Assembly: GCA_017521345.1 (NCBI GenBank)
Contig: JAFXCU010000231.1
Location: 1-8,879, forward strand
Length of the DNA stretch: 8,879 nucleotides
Reading direction: 5' to 3'
DNA from: Ruminiclostridium sp.
GTDB lineage: Bacteria; Bacillota_A; Clostridia; Oscillospirales; Oscillospiraceae
In this document: one piece after another, positions 1 through 5,855 of the stretch
Position numbering within the stretch: position 1 is the stretch's first letter
Layout of the letters: every line of letters begins with the position of its first letter
Program-made: the position numbers and the translations under genes
Notes under the pieces: model-generated
Told to the model about the DNA's origin: nothing
Databases searched by the model: none
The model's input: the letters and a program-made list of their open reading frames with translations, nothing else

Positions 1-2
1 AT

Positions 3-620
3 CAGTTTGTGCTGGGCGGCAGCACCTGCGAGTCCGAAGAACTCTCCGTAGGCGGTCTGGACCAGATTTCCGCCCAGGTGTTCGACGGCTTTGACTATGT
101 AGCCCTGGGCCACCTCCACGGCCCCCAGAAAATCGGACGGGAGACCCTGCGGTATTCCGGCTCTCCTTTGAAGTATTCCTTTTCTGAGGCAGGCCATGAG
201 AAGTCTGTCTGCCTGGTGGAGCTGGGAGAGAAGGGACAGACGGAAGTCCGTCTGGTGCCTCTGGTCCCTCTGCGGGACCTGCGGGAGATCCGGGGAACCT
301 ATGAGGAGGTCACGGCAAAAACCTTTTATGAGAGCACCAACACCCAGGACTACCTGCACATCACTCTGACCGATGAGGAGGATGTGCCCGAGGCCATGGG
401 GCGTCTCCGGGCTGTTTATCCTAATTTAATGAAGCTCACCTATGACAATAAGCGGACCCAGACCACCCGGGAAGTCTCCGGGGCAGAGAGACCCGAGGAG
501 CGGACTCCTCTGGAACTTTTCCGGGACCTGTATGAACTCCAGAATAACCAACCCATGAGCGAAGAGCAGGAGGCCTACCTGTCCGGACTCATGGAGAAAA
601 TTTGGGAGGGAAGGCCATGA
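3..620 (+). CDS. sbcD: Exonuclease subunit SbcD (Mre11-like), 3' part only
   Basis: This is the C-terminal 205 residues of SbcD, the metal-dependent phosphoesterase subunit of SbcCD, which cuts DNA hairpins and trims blocked double-strand ends. The reading frame is already open at the window edge (Q-F-V-L-G-G...), so the start lies upstream; an internal GTG at 9 is not a plausible start. Visible family marks are the S-E-S/E-E...VGGLD stretch near the edge, the metal-ligand motif G-H-L-H followed by G-P-Q (108-128), and the R-Y-S-G-S-P-L-K-Y-S-F-S-E block after it. All match the end of the calcineurin-like domain. The remaining ~120 residues are the variable C-terminal capping/SbcC-binding region. 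Full SbcD proteins are about 370-400 residues, so roughly half is missing through truncation by the window, not decay. The stop codon overlaps the sbcC start (ATGA), which implies translational coupling and equal subunit supply. Confidence 0.93.
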   Translation, partial: QFVLGGSTCESEELSVGGLDQISAQVFDGFDYVALGHLHGPQKIGRETLRYSGSPLKYSFSEAGHEKSVCLVELGEKGQTEVRLVPLVPLRDLREIRGTYEEVTAKTFYESTNTQDYLHITLTDEEDVPEAMGRLRAVYPNLMKLTYDNKRTQTTREVSGAERPEERTPLELFRDLYELQNNQPMSEEQEAYLSGLMEKIWEGRP

Positions 621-3367
621 GACCCATTACCCTGACCATGTCCGCCTTTGGCCCCTATGGCCGTGAGACCACCATCGATTTTTCCCAACTGGGCCGACAG
701 GGGCTGTACCTTATCACCGGTGACACCGGTGCGGGCAAGACCAGCATCTTCGACGGGGTAACCTTTGCCCTCTACGGGGAGGCCAGCGGAGCCAACCGGG
801 AGCCCTCCATGTTCCGCAGTAGTTATGCAGAGCCGGATACCCCCACCTTTGTGGAGCTGACCTTTCAGTGCCGGGGCGAGGCCTACACCGTCCGCAGGAA
901 TCCGGAATACCTGCGCCCTGCCAAGCGGGGGAAGAAAGAGGTCAAGGAAAAGGCCGATGCCACCCTGACCTATCCCGATGACCGTTCTCCTGTCACCGGC
1001 GCCCGGGACGTGACCAAGGCGGTCTGCGACATCATTGGCCTGGACCGGGTCCAGTTTTCCCGGGTGGCCATGATCGCCCAGGGGGAGTTTTTGAATCTCC
1101 TTCTGGCAAAGACCGAGGAGCGGAGCAAGATCTTTCGGGAAATCTTCCACACGGGTCCTTACCAGCAGCTCCAGGAGGCCCTGCGTGTTGAGGCCTCCAA
1201 GGGAAAGGGGGACTATGATGCCCTGACCCAGAGCATCCGGCAGCACATAGACGGTGTCCGTGTCCCGGAGGAATGGAAAGAGCCCTGGGAAGAGGCGGCT
1301 GCCCGCGAGGATGTGCTCCCCCTCCTGGAATCTATCCTGACCCAGGATAAAGAAGTCCTGGATGAGCTTGCCCGGGAGGAGACCGATCTCACCGGAACAG
1401 CCGCCCAGCTGGACCGGGCCATCGGCCAGGGGGAGACCCTGGAAAAGGCCCGAAAGGACCTGGAGGAAGTCCGCCGGGACCTGCCCGTGCTGAAAACCCG
1501 GCTGAAAGATGCCGAAGAGGTCTGGGCCGCTGCCAAGAACCGGGAGGAACCCCTTGGGCAGCTGGCGGTGGAAATTGAGACCCGCACCATCCAGCTTGAG
1601 GCATATGAGGAACGGGATGGGCTGGTCAAGCAGATCAGCCAGACGGGGAGACGGCTGGAGGCGGCAAGAAGACAAGTCGAGACGGGCAGAGAGACGCTTC
1701 GACAGATGGAATCGGAGCTGACAGCACTGCAGCAGGAGCAGGCAGAGCTTGCCGGCCTGGAACAGAAAATGGAGATCCTTGCCCACCGTCGGAAAGAGTT
1801 GGCGGACCGGGAACAGAATCTGAAGAAGCTGGAAGACCTTCTGACCCGGCACAGAGAATTGGAGTTGGCCCATGGCAAGAATTTGCAGGACTATCTTACG
1901 GCAGCTCAAACCCTGGAGGACCGGCGGCAGAACTACAGCCAAATGGAGCGAGCCTTCCTGGATGGACAGGCTGGCTATCTGGCGGGACTCCTGCGGGAGG
2001 GGGAGGCCTGCCCTGTCTGTGGATCTATCCACCATCCTGCCCCGGCAGAGCAGGGGAGAGAGGTGCCGTCGGAGGAGTCCCTTAGGAAAGAAAAGACACG
2101 CCTGGAACAGGCGGAGACAGCGGCCGCCCGGGCCAGCGAAACCGCTGGCGTGGCCAAGGAACGCTGGGAAGAGGCCGGCCGCCAGGTGAAAGTCTGGGCG
2201 GAACAGCTCTTTGGCCCGGAAGCCCTGGAAAATCTGGCTGACCATTTGGAGGGAGCGGTCAAAGACCAGCGGGAAAAGGAAAAGGATCTGGCCCAGGAAG
2301 AGGCCCTTCTGGAGAATCAGAGGGTTCGCTGGGAAAAGATCGCAGTCCGCCTTCCCCAACTGACCAAGGAGCTCCAGGAAGCTGGAGAGACCATCCGGGA
2401 AGGGGAGACCAATGCTGCTGCTCTGGAGAGTGCCCTGACCGCCCAGAGAGAACAGCTGACCGCCCGGGAGGAGAGCCTGGAGTTTAACACCCGGCTGGAG
2501 GCGGAGAAACACATACAGTCTTTGCAAAATACGCTGCGGGAAGGGCGGAAGGCGATGGACACTGCCCGTACTGCCTGGGAGAACTGCCGAAAAGAAGTGG
2601 AGCAGGCCGAGACCAGGGAAACTACCCTGGCCGAACAGACGGTATCGGGGATCGAGGTAGACCTGGACACTCTGCGCCTGCAAAGACAGACCTTGAAACT
2701 CCGTTTGGATGAGCTGACCCGTAAGCGGGAGGACCTGCTGACCCGGCTGGATGCCAACACCCGGGCAAAGGATGCCCTGGTCTCCCAGCTGGAAATGCGG
2801 AAGGAGACCGAGGCCAGATGGACCTGGATCCGAGCTCTTTCCAACACGGCCAACGGAACGGTTCCCGGCAAGGATAAGGTCATGCTGGAGACCTATGTCC
2901 AGATGACCTGGTTTGACCGGATCCTGGCCCGGGCCAATGTGCGGCTCATGAACATGACCGGAGGACGGTATGAGCTGCGCCGGAGAAAGGAAGCGGCCAA
3001 TCTCAAGAGCCAAAGCGGTTTGGAGCTGAACGTCCTGGACCACTATAAGGGAGCAGAACGAAGCGTCAAAACACTTTCCGGCGGCGAGTCCTTCCAGGCA
3101 TCCCTGGCTCTGGCACTGGGGCTGGCCGATGAGATGCAGGCGGCTGCCGGCGGGATCAGTCTGGATGCGCTGTTCGTGGACGAGGGATTCGGCTCTCTGG
3201 ACGATGAATCCCTGGAGCAGGCGGTCCGTACCCTCATAGGCCTGACGGAAGGAAACAAACTGGTGGGCATCATTTCCCATGTTTCGGCCCTGAAAGCCCG
3301 ATTGGACCGGCAGATCATCGTCACCAAGACCCGGGGTGGGAGCAGTTCGGTCCGACTGGAGACCTAA
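617..3367 (+). CDS. sbcC: Exonuclease subunit SbcC (Rad50-like SMC-family ATPase)
   Basis: SbcC is the ATPase and coiled-coil subunit that clamps DNA and controls the SbcD nuclease. The 916-residue protein starts M-R-P-I-T-L-T-M-S-A-F-G-P-Y, a classic SbcC N-terminus. I chose ATG 617 over an in-frame TTG at 602 because of this start, the GGGAGGG ribosome site at 604-610 and the ATGA overlap with sbcD. Walker A is G-D-T-G-A-G-K-T-S (residues 35-43). A long charged heptad-rich coiled coil fills about 190-740 and is interrupted at its midpoint by the zinc hook C-P-V-C (465-468), through which two SbcC arms dimerise. The ABC signature L-S-G-G-E-S is at 820-825, and Walker B with catalytic glutamate (L-F-V-D-E-G-F-G-S-L-D) is at 852-862. 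All key residues are present. The length is shorter than E. coli SbcC (about 1,050), mostly in the coiled coil, which varies freely in this family. Confidence 0.97.
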   Translation: MRPITLTMSAFGPYGRETTIDFSQLGRQGLYLITGDTGAGKTSIFDGVTFALYGEASGANREPSMFRSSYAEPDTPTFVELTFQCRGEAYTVRRNPEYLRPAKRGKKEVKEKADATLTYPDDRSPVTGARDVTKAVCDIIGLDRVQFSRVAMIAQGEFLNLLLAKTEERSKIFREIFHTGPYQQLQEALRVEASKGKGDYDALTQSIRQHIDGVRVPEEWKEPWEEAAAREDVLPLLESILTQDKEVLDELAREETDLTGTAAQLDRAIGQGETLEKARKDLEEVRRDLPVLKTRLKDAEEVWAAAKNREEPLGQLAVEIETRTIQLEAYEERDGLVKQISQTGRRLEAARRQVETGRETLRQMESELTALQQEQAELAGLEQKMEILAHRRKELADREQNLKKLEDLLTRHRELELAHGKNLQDYLTAAQTLEDRRQNYSQMERAFLDGQAGYLAGLLREGEACPVCGSIHHPAPAEQGREVPSEESLRKEKTRLEQAETAAARASETAGVAKERWEEAGRQVKVWAEQLFGPEALENLADHLEGAVKDQREKEKDLAQEEALLENQRVRWEKIAVRLPQLTKELQEAGETIREGETNAAALESALTAQREQLTAREESLEFNTRLEAEKHIQSLQNTLREGRKAMDTARTAWENCRKEVEQAETRETTLAEQTVSGIEVDLDTLRLQRQTLKLRLDELTRKREDLLTRLDANTRAKDALVSQLEMRKETEARWTWIRALSNTANGTVPGKDKVMLETYVQMTWFDRILARANVRLMNMTGGRYELRRRKEAANLKSQSGLELNVLDHYKGAERSVKTLSGGESFQASLALALGLADEMQAAAGGISLDALFVDEGFGSLDDESLEQAVRTLIGLTEGNKLVGIISHVSALKARLDRQIIVTKTRGGSSSVRLET

Positions 3368-3389
3368 ATACAGGGGAGGAGGCCCTGGA

Positions 3390-3458
3390 ATGACAGAATA
3401 TTTTGCGAATTCTTTCACGAAAATGCAAAAAGACATTGCAAATTTACCAAAACTATAG
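3390..3458 (+). CDS. Possible 22-residue small ORF after sbcC
   Basis: A short ORF starts at ATG 3390, seven bases after a very strong purine ribosome site (GGAGGAGG, 3375-3382), and encodes 22 residues (M-T-E-Y-F-A-N-S-F-T-K-M-Q-K-D-I...), ending at TAG 3456-3458. I do not recognise the peptide. Its base composition is far more A/T-rich than the flanking genes, and its 3' end runs into the candidate livJ promoter. It would therefore be translated only from transcripts continuing out of sbcC. A 5-bp inverted repeat (3371-3375 with 3383-3387) would place the ribosome site in a loop. It may be a real micro-protein, a remnant, or chance. The ribosome site is the only positive evidence. Confidence 0.2.
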   Translation: MTEYFANSFTKMQKDIANLPKL

Positions 3459-3469
3459 TAAACTATACT
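3436..3469 (+). promoter_or_regulatory. Probable sigma-A promoter of livJ
   Basis: In an A/T-rich island between GC-rich genes, a TTGCAA -35 (3436-3441) is followed after 17 bp by TAAACT (3459-3464). An alternative reading is TTTACC (3443-3448), 15 bp, then TATACT (3464-3469). Either places the transcript start near 3471-3477, about 65 bases before livJ. The -10 area contains two near-identical 10-bp tandem units (3451-3460, 3461-3470) and the inverted repeat TATAGT-AA-ACTATA (3454-3467), which could bind a repressor or simply reflect A/T-rich composition. No terminator is visible between sbcC and this point, so some read-through from sbcDC is possible. Confidence 0.55.
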
Positions 3470-3490
3470 AGTAATGTTGGAGGAATACAT

Positions 3491-3526
3491 ATGTCCGCCT
3501 CGGGTGGACACTCCGACCAAATTTAA
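3491..3526 (+). CDS. Possible 11-residue leader peptide upstream of livJ
   Basis: ATG 3491 sits seven bases after a GGAGG ribosome site (3479-3483) and opens an 11-codon frame (M-S-A-S-G-G-H-S-D-Q-I) ending at TAA 3524-3526. The stop overlaps the first two bases of the livJ ribosome site (AAGGAGG, 3525-3531), so a ribosome terminating here would sit on the livJ start region. The peptide contains one Ile and no Leu or Val, so it does not look like a classical branched-chain attenuation peptide. It may serve translational coupling or hairpin opening, or be fortuitous. It is in a different frame from livJ. Confidence 0.25.
   Translation: MSASGGHSDQI
3492..3510 (+). promoter_or_regulatory. Hairpin in the livJ leader
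   Basis: An 8-bp stem (3492-3499 with 3503-3510, one G-U pair, three-base loop) lies inside the possible 11-codon leader ORF, 14 bases before the livJ ribosome site. No T-run follows, so it is not an intrinsic terminator. CTCC just after the stem (3511-3514) is complementary to GGAG inside the livJ ribosome site (3527-3530), so the leader could fold to mask it. The stem is read directly from the sequence; any regulatory role is inference. Confidence 0.45.
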
Positions 3527-3531
3527 GGAGG
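3525..3531 (+). promoter_or_regulatory. Ribosome binding site fixing the livJ start
   Basis: AAGGAGG ends eight bases before ATG 3540. This decides the livJ start against the in-frame ATG 3474, which would add 22 residues in front of a complete lipoprotein signal peptide and has no ribosome site at proper spacing. Confidence 0.85.
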
Positions 3532-3539
3532 TTACAAAC

Positions 3540-4736
3540 ATGAAGAAGTTACTTGCCCTTCTGCTGGCTGGCTGCATGGCTTTTGCCCTGTGCGCTTGCG
3601 GCACCCCCGCTGAGCCCGCTGACGAAGGCGGCGAAGCAGCTGCTACCGGCGATACCATCGTCATTGGCGTCTACGAGCCCCTGTCCGGCGACAACGGCGC
3701 AGGCGGTAAGCAGGAAGTGCTGGGTATGCAGTATGCAAACGCTGTCTGCCCCACCGTTGAGATCGACGGTACCACCTACAATGTCGTTCTGGAGATCGCT
3801 GATAACGAGTCTTCCAATGACAAGGCAGTGTCTGCTGCTAACACTCTGATCGCAAAGAGCCCCTCTGTTATCCTGGGTTCCTACGGCTCCGGCGTTTCCA
3901 TCGCTGCTGCTGACACCTTCGGCGCTGCTGGCGTTCCCGCAATCGGCGTCACCTGCACCAACCCCCAGGTCACTGAGGGCAACGAGCACTACTTCCGCAT
4001 CTGCTTCCTGGATCCCTTCCAGGGCACCGTTCTGGCTAACTTCGCTAAGGACGAGCTGGGTGCTACCAAGGTCTACTGCATCGGCCAGCTGGGCAACGAC
4101 TATGACCAGGGCCTGATCAACTACTTCGAAGAGGCTGCTACCGCTGCCGGCATCGAAGTTGTGAAGGAATCTTTCCCCGAGAACAACTCCGACTTTAACT
4201 CCTACCTGACCAACGCTAAGAACGCTGGCTGCGACGCTATCTTCGCTCCCACCTCCATCAGCTATGCACAGCTGATCGTTGAGCAGGCAGCAGCTCAGGG
4301 CATCGAGATGCCCATCGTCGCTCCCGACACTTGGGACTCCAACGTGGTTCTGGGCGCAGCTCAGGGCAAGAACCTGGAAATCTACGTTTCCACCTTCTAT
4401 GCTGAAGGCGGCGACCCCGAGTTCGAAGCAGGCATCAAGGAATGGATCAACGCTGACCAGAAGAACCTGGACAACAACGGCGGCAACGACATGCTGGCTG
4501 CTGTTACCGTCATGGGTTATGACGCATACTTCACCGCTCTGGAAGCCATCAAGAACGCTGGCTCCATCGCTGCTGGTGATGTCATGGGTGCTCTGCCTGC
4601 CACCACCTACACCGGCGTTTCCGGCTCCATCGGCTTCAACGAAATCGGCGACGCAGTTCGCGACAGCGCATTCATCAAGAGCGCTAACGTTGAGAACAAC
4701 GTTTGGGACTTCGTGGCTGTCCAGGGTGTTCAGTAA
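3540..4736 (+). CDS. livJ: Branched-chain amino acid-type ABC transporter substrate-binding lipoprotein
   Basis: This is the solute receptor of a LivJ/HAAT-type importer. The 398-residue protein has a lipoprotein signal peptide: two lysines, a hydrophobic core, then lipobox L-C-A-C with the lipidated cysteine at 20. An earlier L-A-G-C at 9-12 is a less likely site because the core would be very short. A short Glu/Gly/Ala linker (21-37) leads into a type I periplasmic-binding fold beginning I-V-I-G-V-Y-E-P-L-S-G (40-50). The L-I-A-K-S-P-S-V-I-L-G-S-Y-G-S-G region (103-118) and G-V-P-A-I-G-V-T (131-138) match the N-lobe ligand cleft of the family. Y-T-G-V-S-G-S-I-G-F-N (357-367) is the usual closing motif. 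Codon choice is visibly more biased than in sbcDC (GCT/GCA Ala, AAC Asn, TTC Phe), suggesting high expression. It precedes the permease and ATPase genes. The true ligand could be Leu/Ile/Val, another amino acid, or an amide or urea-like solute. Confidence 0.92.
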   Translation: MKKLLALLLAGCMAFALCACGTPAEPADEGGEAAATGDTIVIGVYEPLSGDNGAGGKQEVLGMQYANAVCPTVEIDGTTYNVVLEIADNESSNDKAVSAANTLIAKSPSVILGSYGSGVSIAAADTFGAAGVPAIGVTCTNPQVTEGNEHYFRICFLDPFQGTVLANFAKDELGATKVYCIGQLGNDYDQGLINYFEEAATAAGIEVVKESFPENNSDFNSYLTNAKNAGCDAIFAPTSISYAQLIVEQAAAQGIEMPIVAPDTWDSNVVLGAAQGKNLEIYVSTFYAEGGDPEFEAGIKEWINADQKNLDNNGGNDMLAAVTVMGYDAYFTALEAIKNAGSIAAGDVMGALPATTYTGVSGSIGFNEIGDAVRDSAFIKSANVENNVWDFVAVQGVQ

Positions 4737-4741
4737 TTCCT

Positions 4742-4764
4742 GCTGTATTACTACTTGATACAGC
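4742..4764 (+). promoter_or_regulatory. Hairpin just after livJ
   Basis: A perfect 7-bp inverted repeat (GCTGTAT at 4742-4748, ATACAGC at 4758-4764) begins five bases after the livJ stop. No T-run follows, so it is a poor terminator by itself. It may cap the livJ 3' end and slow exonuclease decay (inference). Confidence 0.45.
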
Positions 4765-4785
4765 CTAAGTAATGAATTGACCAGT

Positions 4786-4818
4786 CTGTGGCGGGGGTAC
4801 CATGTGCTCCCGCCACGG
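4786..4818 (+). terminator. Strong GC hairpin, partial terminator or mRNA-stabilising element
   Basis: A very stable stem pairs GTGGCGGG (4788-4795) with CCCGCCAC (4809-4816). It can be extended inward by G-U/G-C pairs and outward by C4786-G4818 with a U-G pair. The following sequence (GGCTGTCCTTTC, later CCTTTTT at 4837-4843) is only moderately T-rich, so efficient Rho-independent termination is doubtful. Placed between the binding-protein gene and the membrane genes, it most plausibly attenuates transcription or protects the 3' end of livJ mRNA, giving more LivJ than LivHMGF. Confidence 0.5.
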
Positions 4819-4872
4819 CTGTCCTTTCAGATTCGACCTTTTTCCCGGTTTTACTGTTTCACCTGCCGTTTA

Positions 4873-4927
4873 GGAACGTATCCATGCGTTCCACTGGATC
4901 TGTCCGTGAAACGGATGGATACGCTCC
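4873..4927 (+). repeat. 55-nt imperfect inverted repeat upstream of livH
   Basis: Arms 4873-4885 and 4915-4927 pair over 13 positions with a single mismatch (A4876/C4924). The long form competes with two short stems: GGAACG (4873-4878) with CGTTCC (4887-4892), and TCCGT (4903-4907) with ACGGA (4911-4915). The element ends 14 bases before the livH ribosome site (GAAGGAG, 4941-4947). It could be a leader RNA with alternative folds, an operator, or a dispersed intergenic repeat. The rest of the 4737-4957 spacer holds no gene I can support. Confidence 0.45.
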
Positions 4928-4957
4928 AAAACTTTCGAGAGAAGGAGAAAAGACAGT

Positions 4958-5845
4958 ATGTCTGAATTCATTTCTGCCAACTTGCCGTATCTGCTCGCCG
5001 GTATCTCCGTCGGCGGTCAGTACGCACTGATCGCCATTGGCTATACCATGGTCTATGGTATCCTTCGCCTGATCAACTTCGCCCACGGCGACGTGTTCAT
5101 GGTGGCGGGCCTGGTCATGGTCTATGCTTCGGCGTCTCTGCCCATCGGTGTCTCTGTGATCCTGGTGATCGTGGCGACCATCGTTCTGGGCGTGGTCATT
5201 GAAAAAGTGGCCTATAAACCCCTCCGCTCCGCACCCCGTATGTCGGTCATGATCTCCGCCATCGGCGTGTCCTATCTGCTGCAGAACTGCGCCCTGTACT
5301 TCACCGGCGGTCTGCCCCAGATCTATCCCACCATCCCCTTCCTGTCCAACAGCATCACCATCGGCGGTGCCACCACCAAGATGGTCACCATCGTTACCCT
5401 CATCCTCACTCTGGTCCTGATCTTCCTGCTGGTTACCCTGATCCAGAAGACCAAGATCGGTATGGCCATGCGTGCCGTCTCCAAGGACTTTGAGACCTCT
5501 GAGCTCATGGGCATCAAGATCAACAACGTCATCAGCATGACCTTCGTCATCGGCTGCTTCCTGGCTGCCGTCGGCTCCATGCTGTACTTTACCAACTATC
5601 CTTCCGTTATCCCCACCTCCGGTGCAATGCCCGGCCTGAAGGCCTTCGTTGCAGCCGTCTTCGGCGGCATCGGCTCTGTTCCCGGCGCTGTCATTGGTGC
5701 GTTTATTATCGGTATCTGCGAAAACATCATCAAGGGCCTGGGTCTGACCGTCTTCTCCGACGCATTTACCTTCGTCCTGCTGATCGTCATCCTGCTGGTC
5801 AAGCCCACCGGTATCTTCGGTGAAAAGGCCACGGATAAGGTGTGA
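4958..5845 (+). CDS. livH: Branched-chain amino acid ABC transporter permease LivH
   Basis: This is one of the two membrane subunits forming the translocation channel. The 295-residue protein is the normal LivH length. It carries the family's N-terminal block G-G-Q-Y-A-L-I-A-I-G-Y-T-M-V-Y-G...R-L-I-N-F-A-H-G-D (19-45), about eight hydrophobic segments (roughly 10-33, 46-60, 65-85, 96-116, 141-163, 190-212, 227-252, 266-283), and the conserved V-F-G-G-I-G-S-V-P-G-A (234-244). The cytoplasmic loop G-M-A-M-R-A-V-S...S-E-L-M-G-I (168-186) is the likely coupling helix that contacts an ATPase. The start is set by GAAGGAG (4941-4947), ten bases before the ATG. The livM start follows the stop after ten bases, so the two permeases are surely co-translated. 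The family belongs to the BPD_transp_2 (PF02653) permeases. Confidence 0.95.
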   Translation: MSEFISANLPYLLAGISVGGQYALIAIGYTMVYGILRLINFAHGDVFMVAGLVMVYASASLPIGVSVILVIVATIVLGVVIEKVAYKPLRSAPRMSVMISAIGVSYLLQNCALYFTGGLPQIYPTIPFLSNSITIGGATTKMVTIVTLILTLVLIFLLVTLIQKTKIGMAMRAVSKDFETSELMGIKINNVISMTFVIGCFLAAVGSMLYFTNYPSVIPTSGAMPGLKAFVAAVFGGIGSVPGAVIGAFIIGICENIIKGLGLTVFSDAFTFVLLIVILLVKPTGIFGEKATDKV

Positions 5846-5849
5846 GGTG
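5844..5849 (+). promoter_or_regulatory. Ribosome binding site fixing the livM start
   Basis: GAGGTG, overlapping the last bases of the livH stop, lies six bases before ATG 5856. It supports that start over an in-frame ATG at 5820, which lies inside livH and would add 12 residues with no ribosome site of its own. Confidence 0.6.
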
Positions 5850-5855
5850 CGAACT

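Noticed and set aside
3368..3435. Terminator directly after sbcC
   Set aside because: Only a 5-bp stem (3371-3375 with 3383-3387) and a loose 6-bp pair (3401-3406 with 3425-3430) are visible, neither with a following T-run.
3474..3539. N-terminal extension of LivJ from ATG 3474
   Set aside because: It would bury a complete lipoprotein signal peptide 22 residues inside the protein, and the proper AAGGAGG site serves ATG 3540.
575..3664. A minus-strand ORF of about 1,000 codons lying opposite all of sbcC
   Set aside because: It is a shadow of GC-rich sbcC codon usage. The translation is low-complexity (Leu/Gly/Gln/Pro-rich) with no recognisable domain or ribosome site, while the + strand has complete SbcC motifs.
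4771..4805. Promoter for livH at TTGACC (4777-4782); the 11-mer AATGAATTGAC here recurs at 8835-8845
   Set aside because: The only -10 candidate (TACCAT) is at 15-bp spacing and buried in the GC hairpin. A single shared A/T-rich 11-mer in two spacers is too little to call a repeat family.
4777..4965. Possible small gene in the livJ-livH spacer (TTG start, 62 codons)
   Set aside because: It has no ribosome site, runs through strong hairpins, overlaps the livH start and has no recognisable sequence; the overlapping GTG-start frame at 4788 fails for the same reasons.
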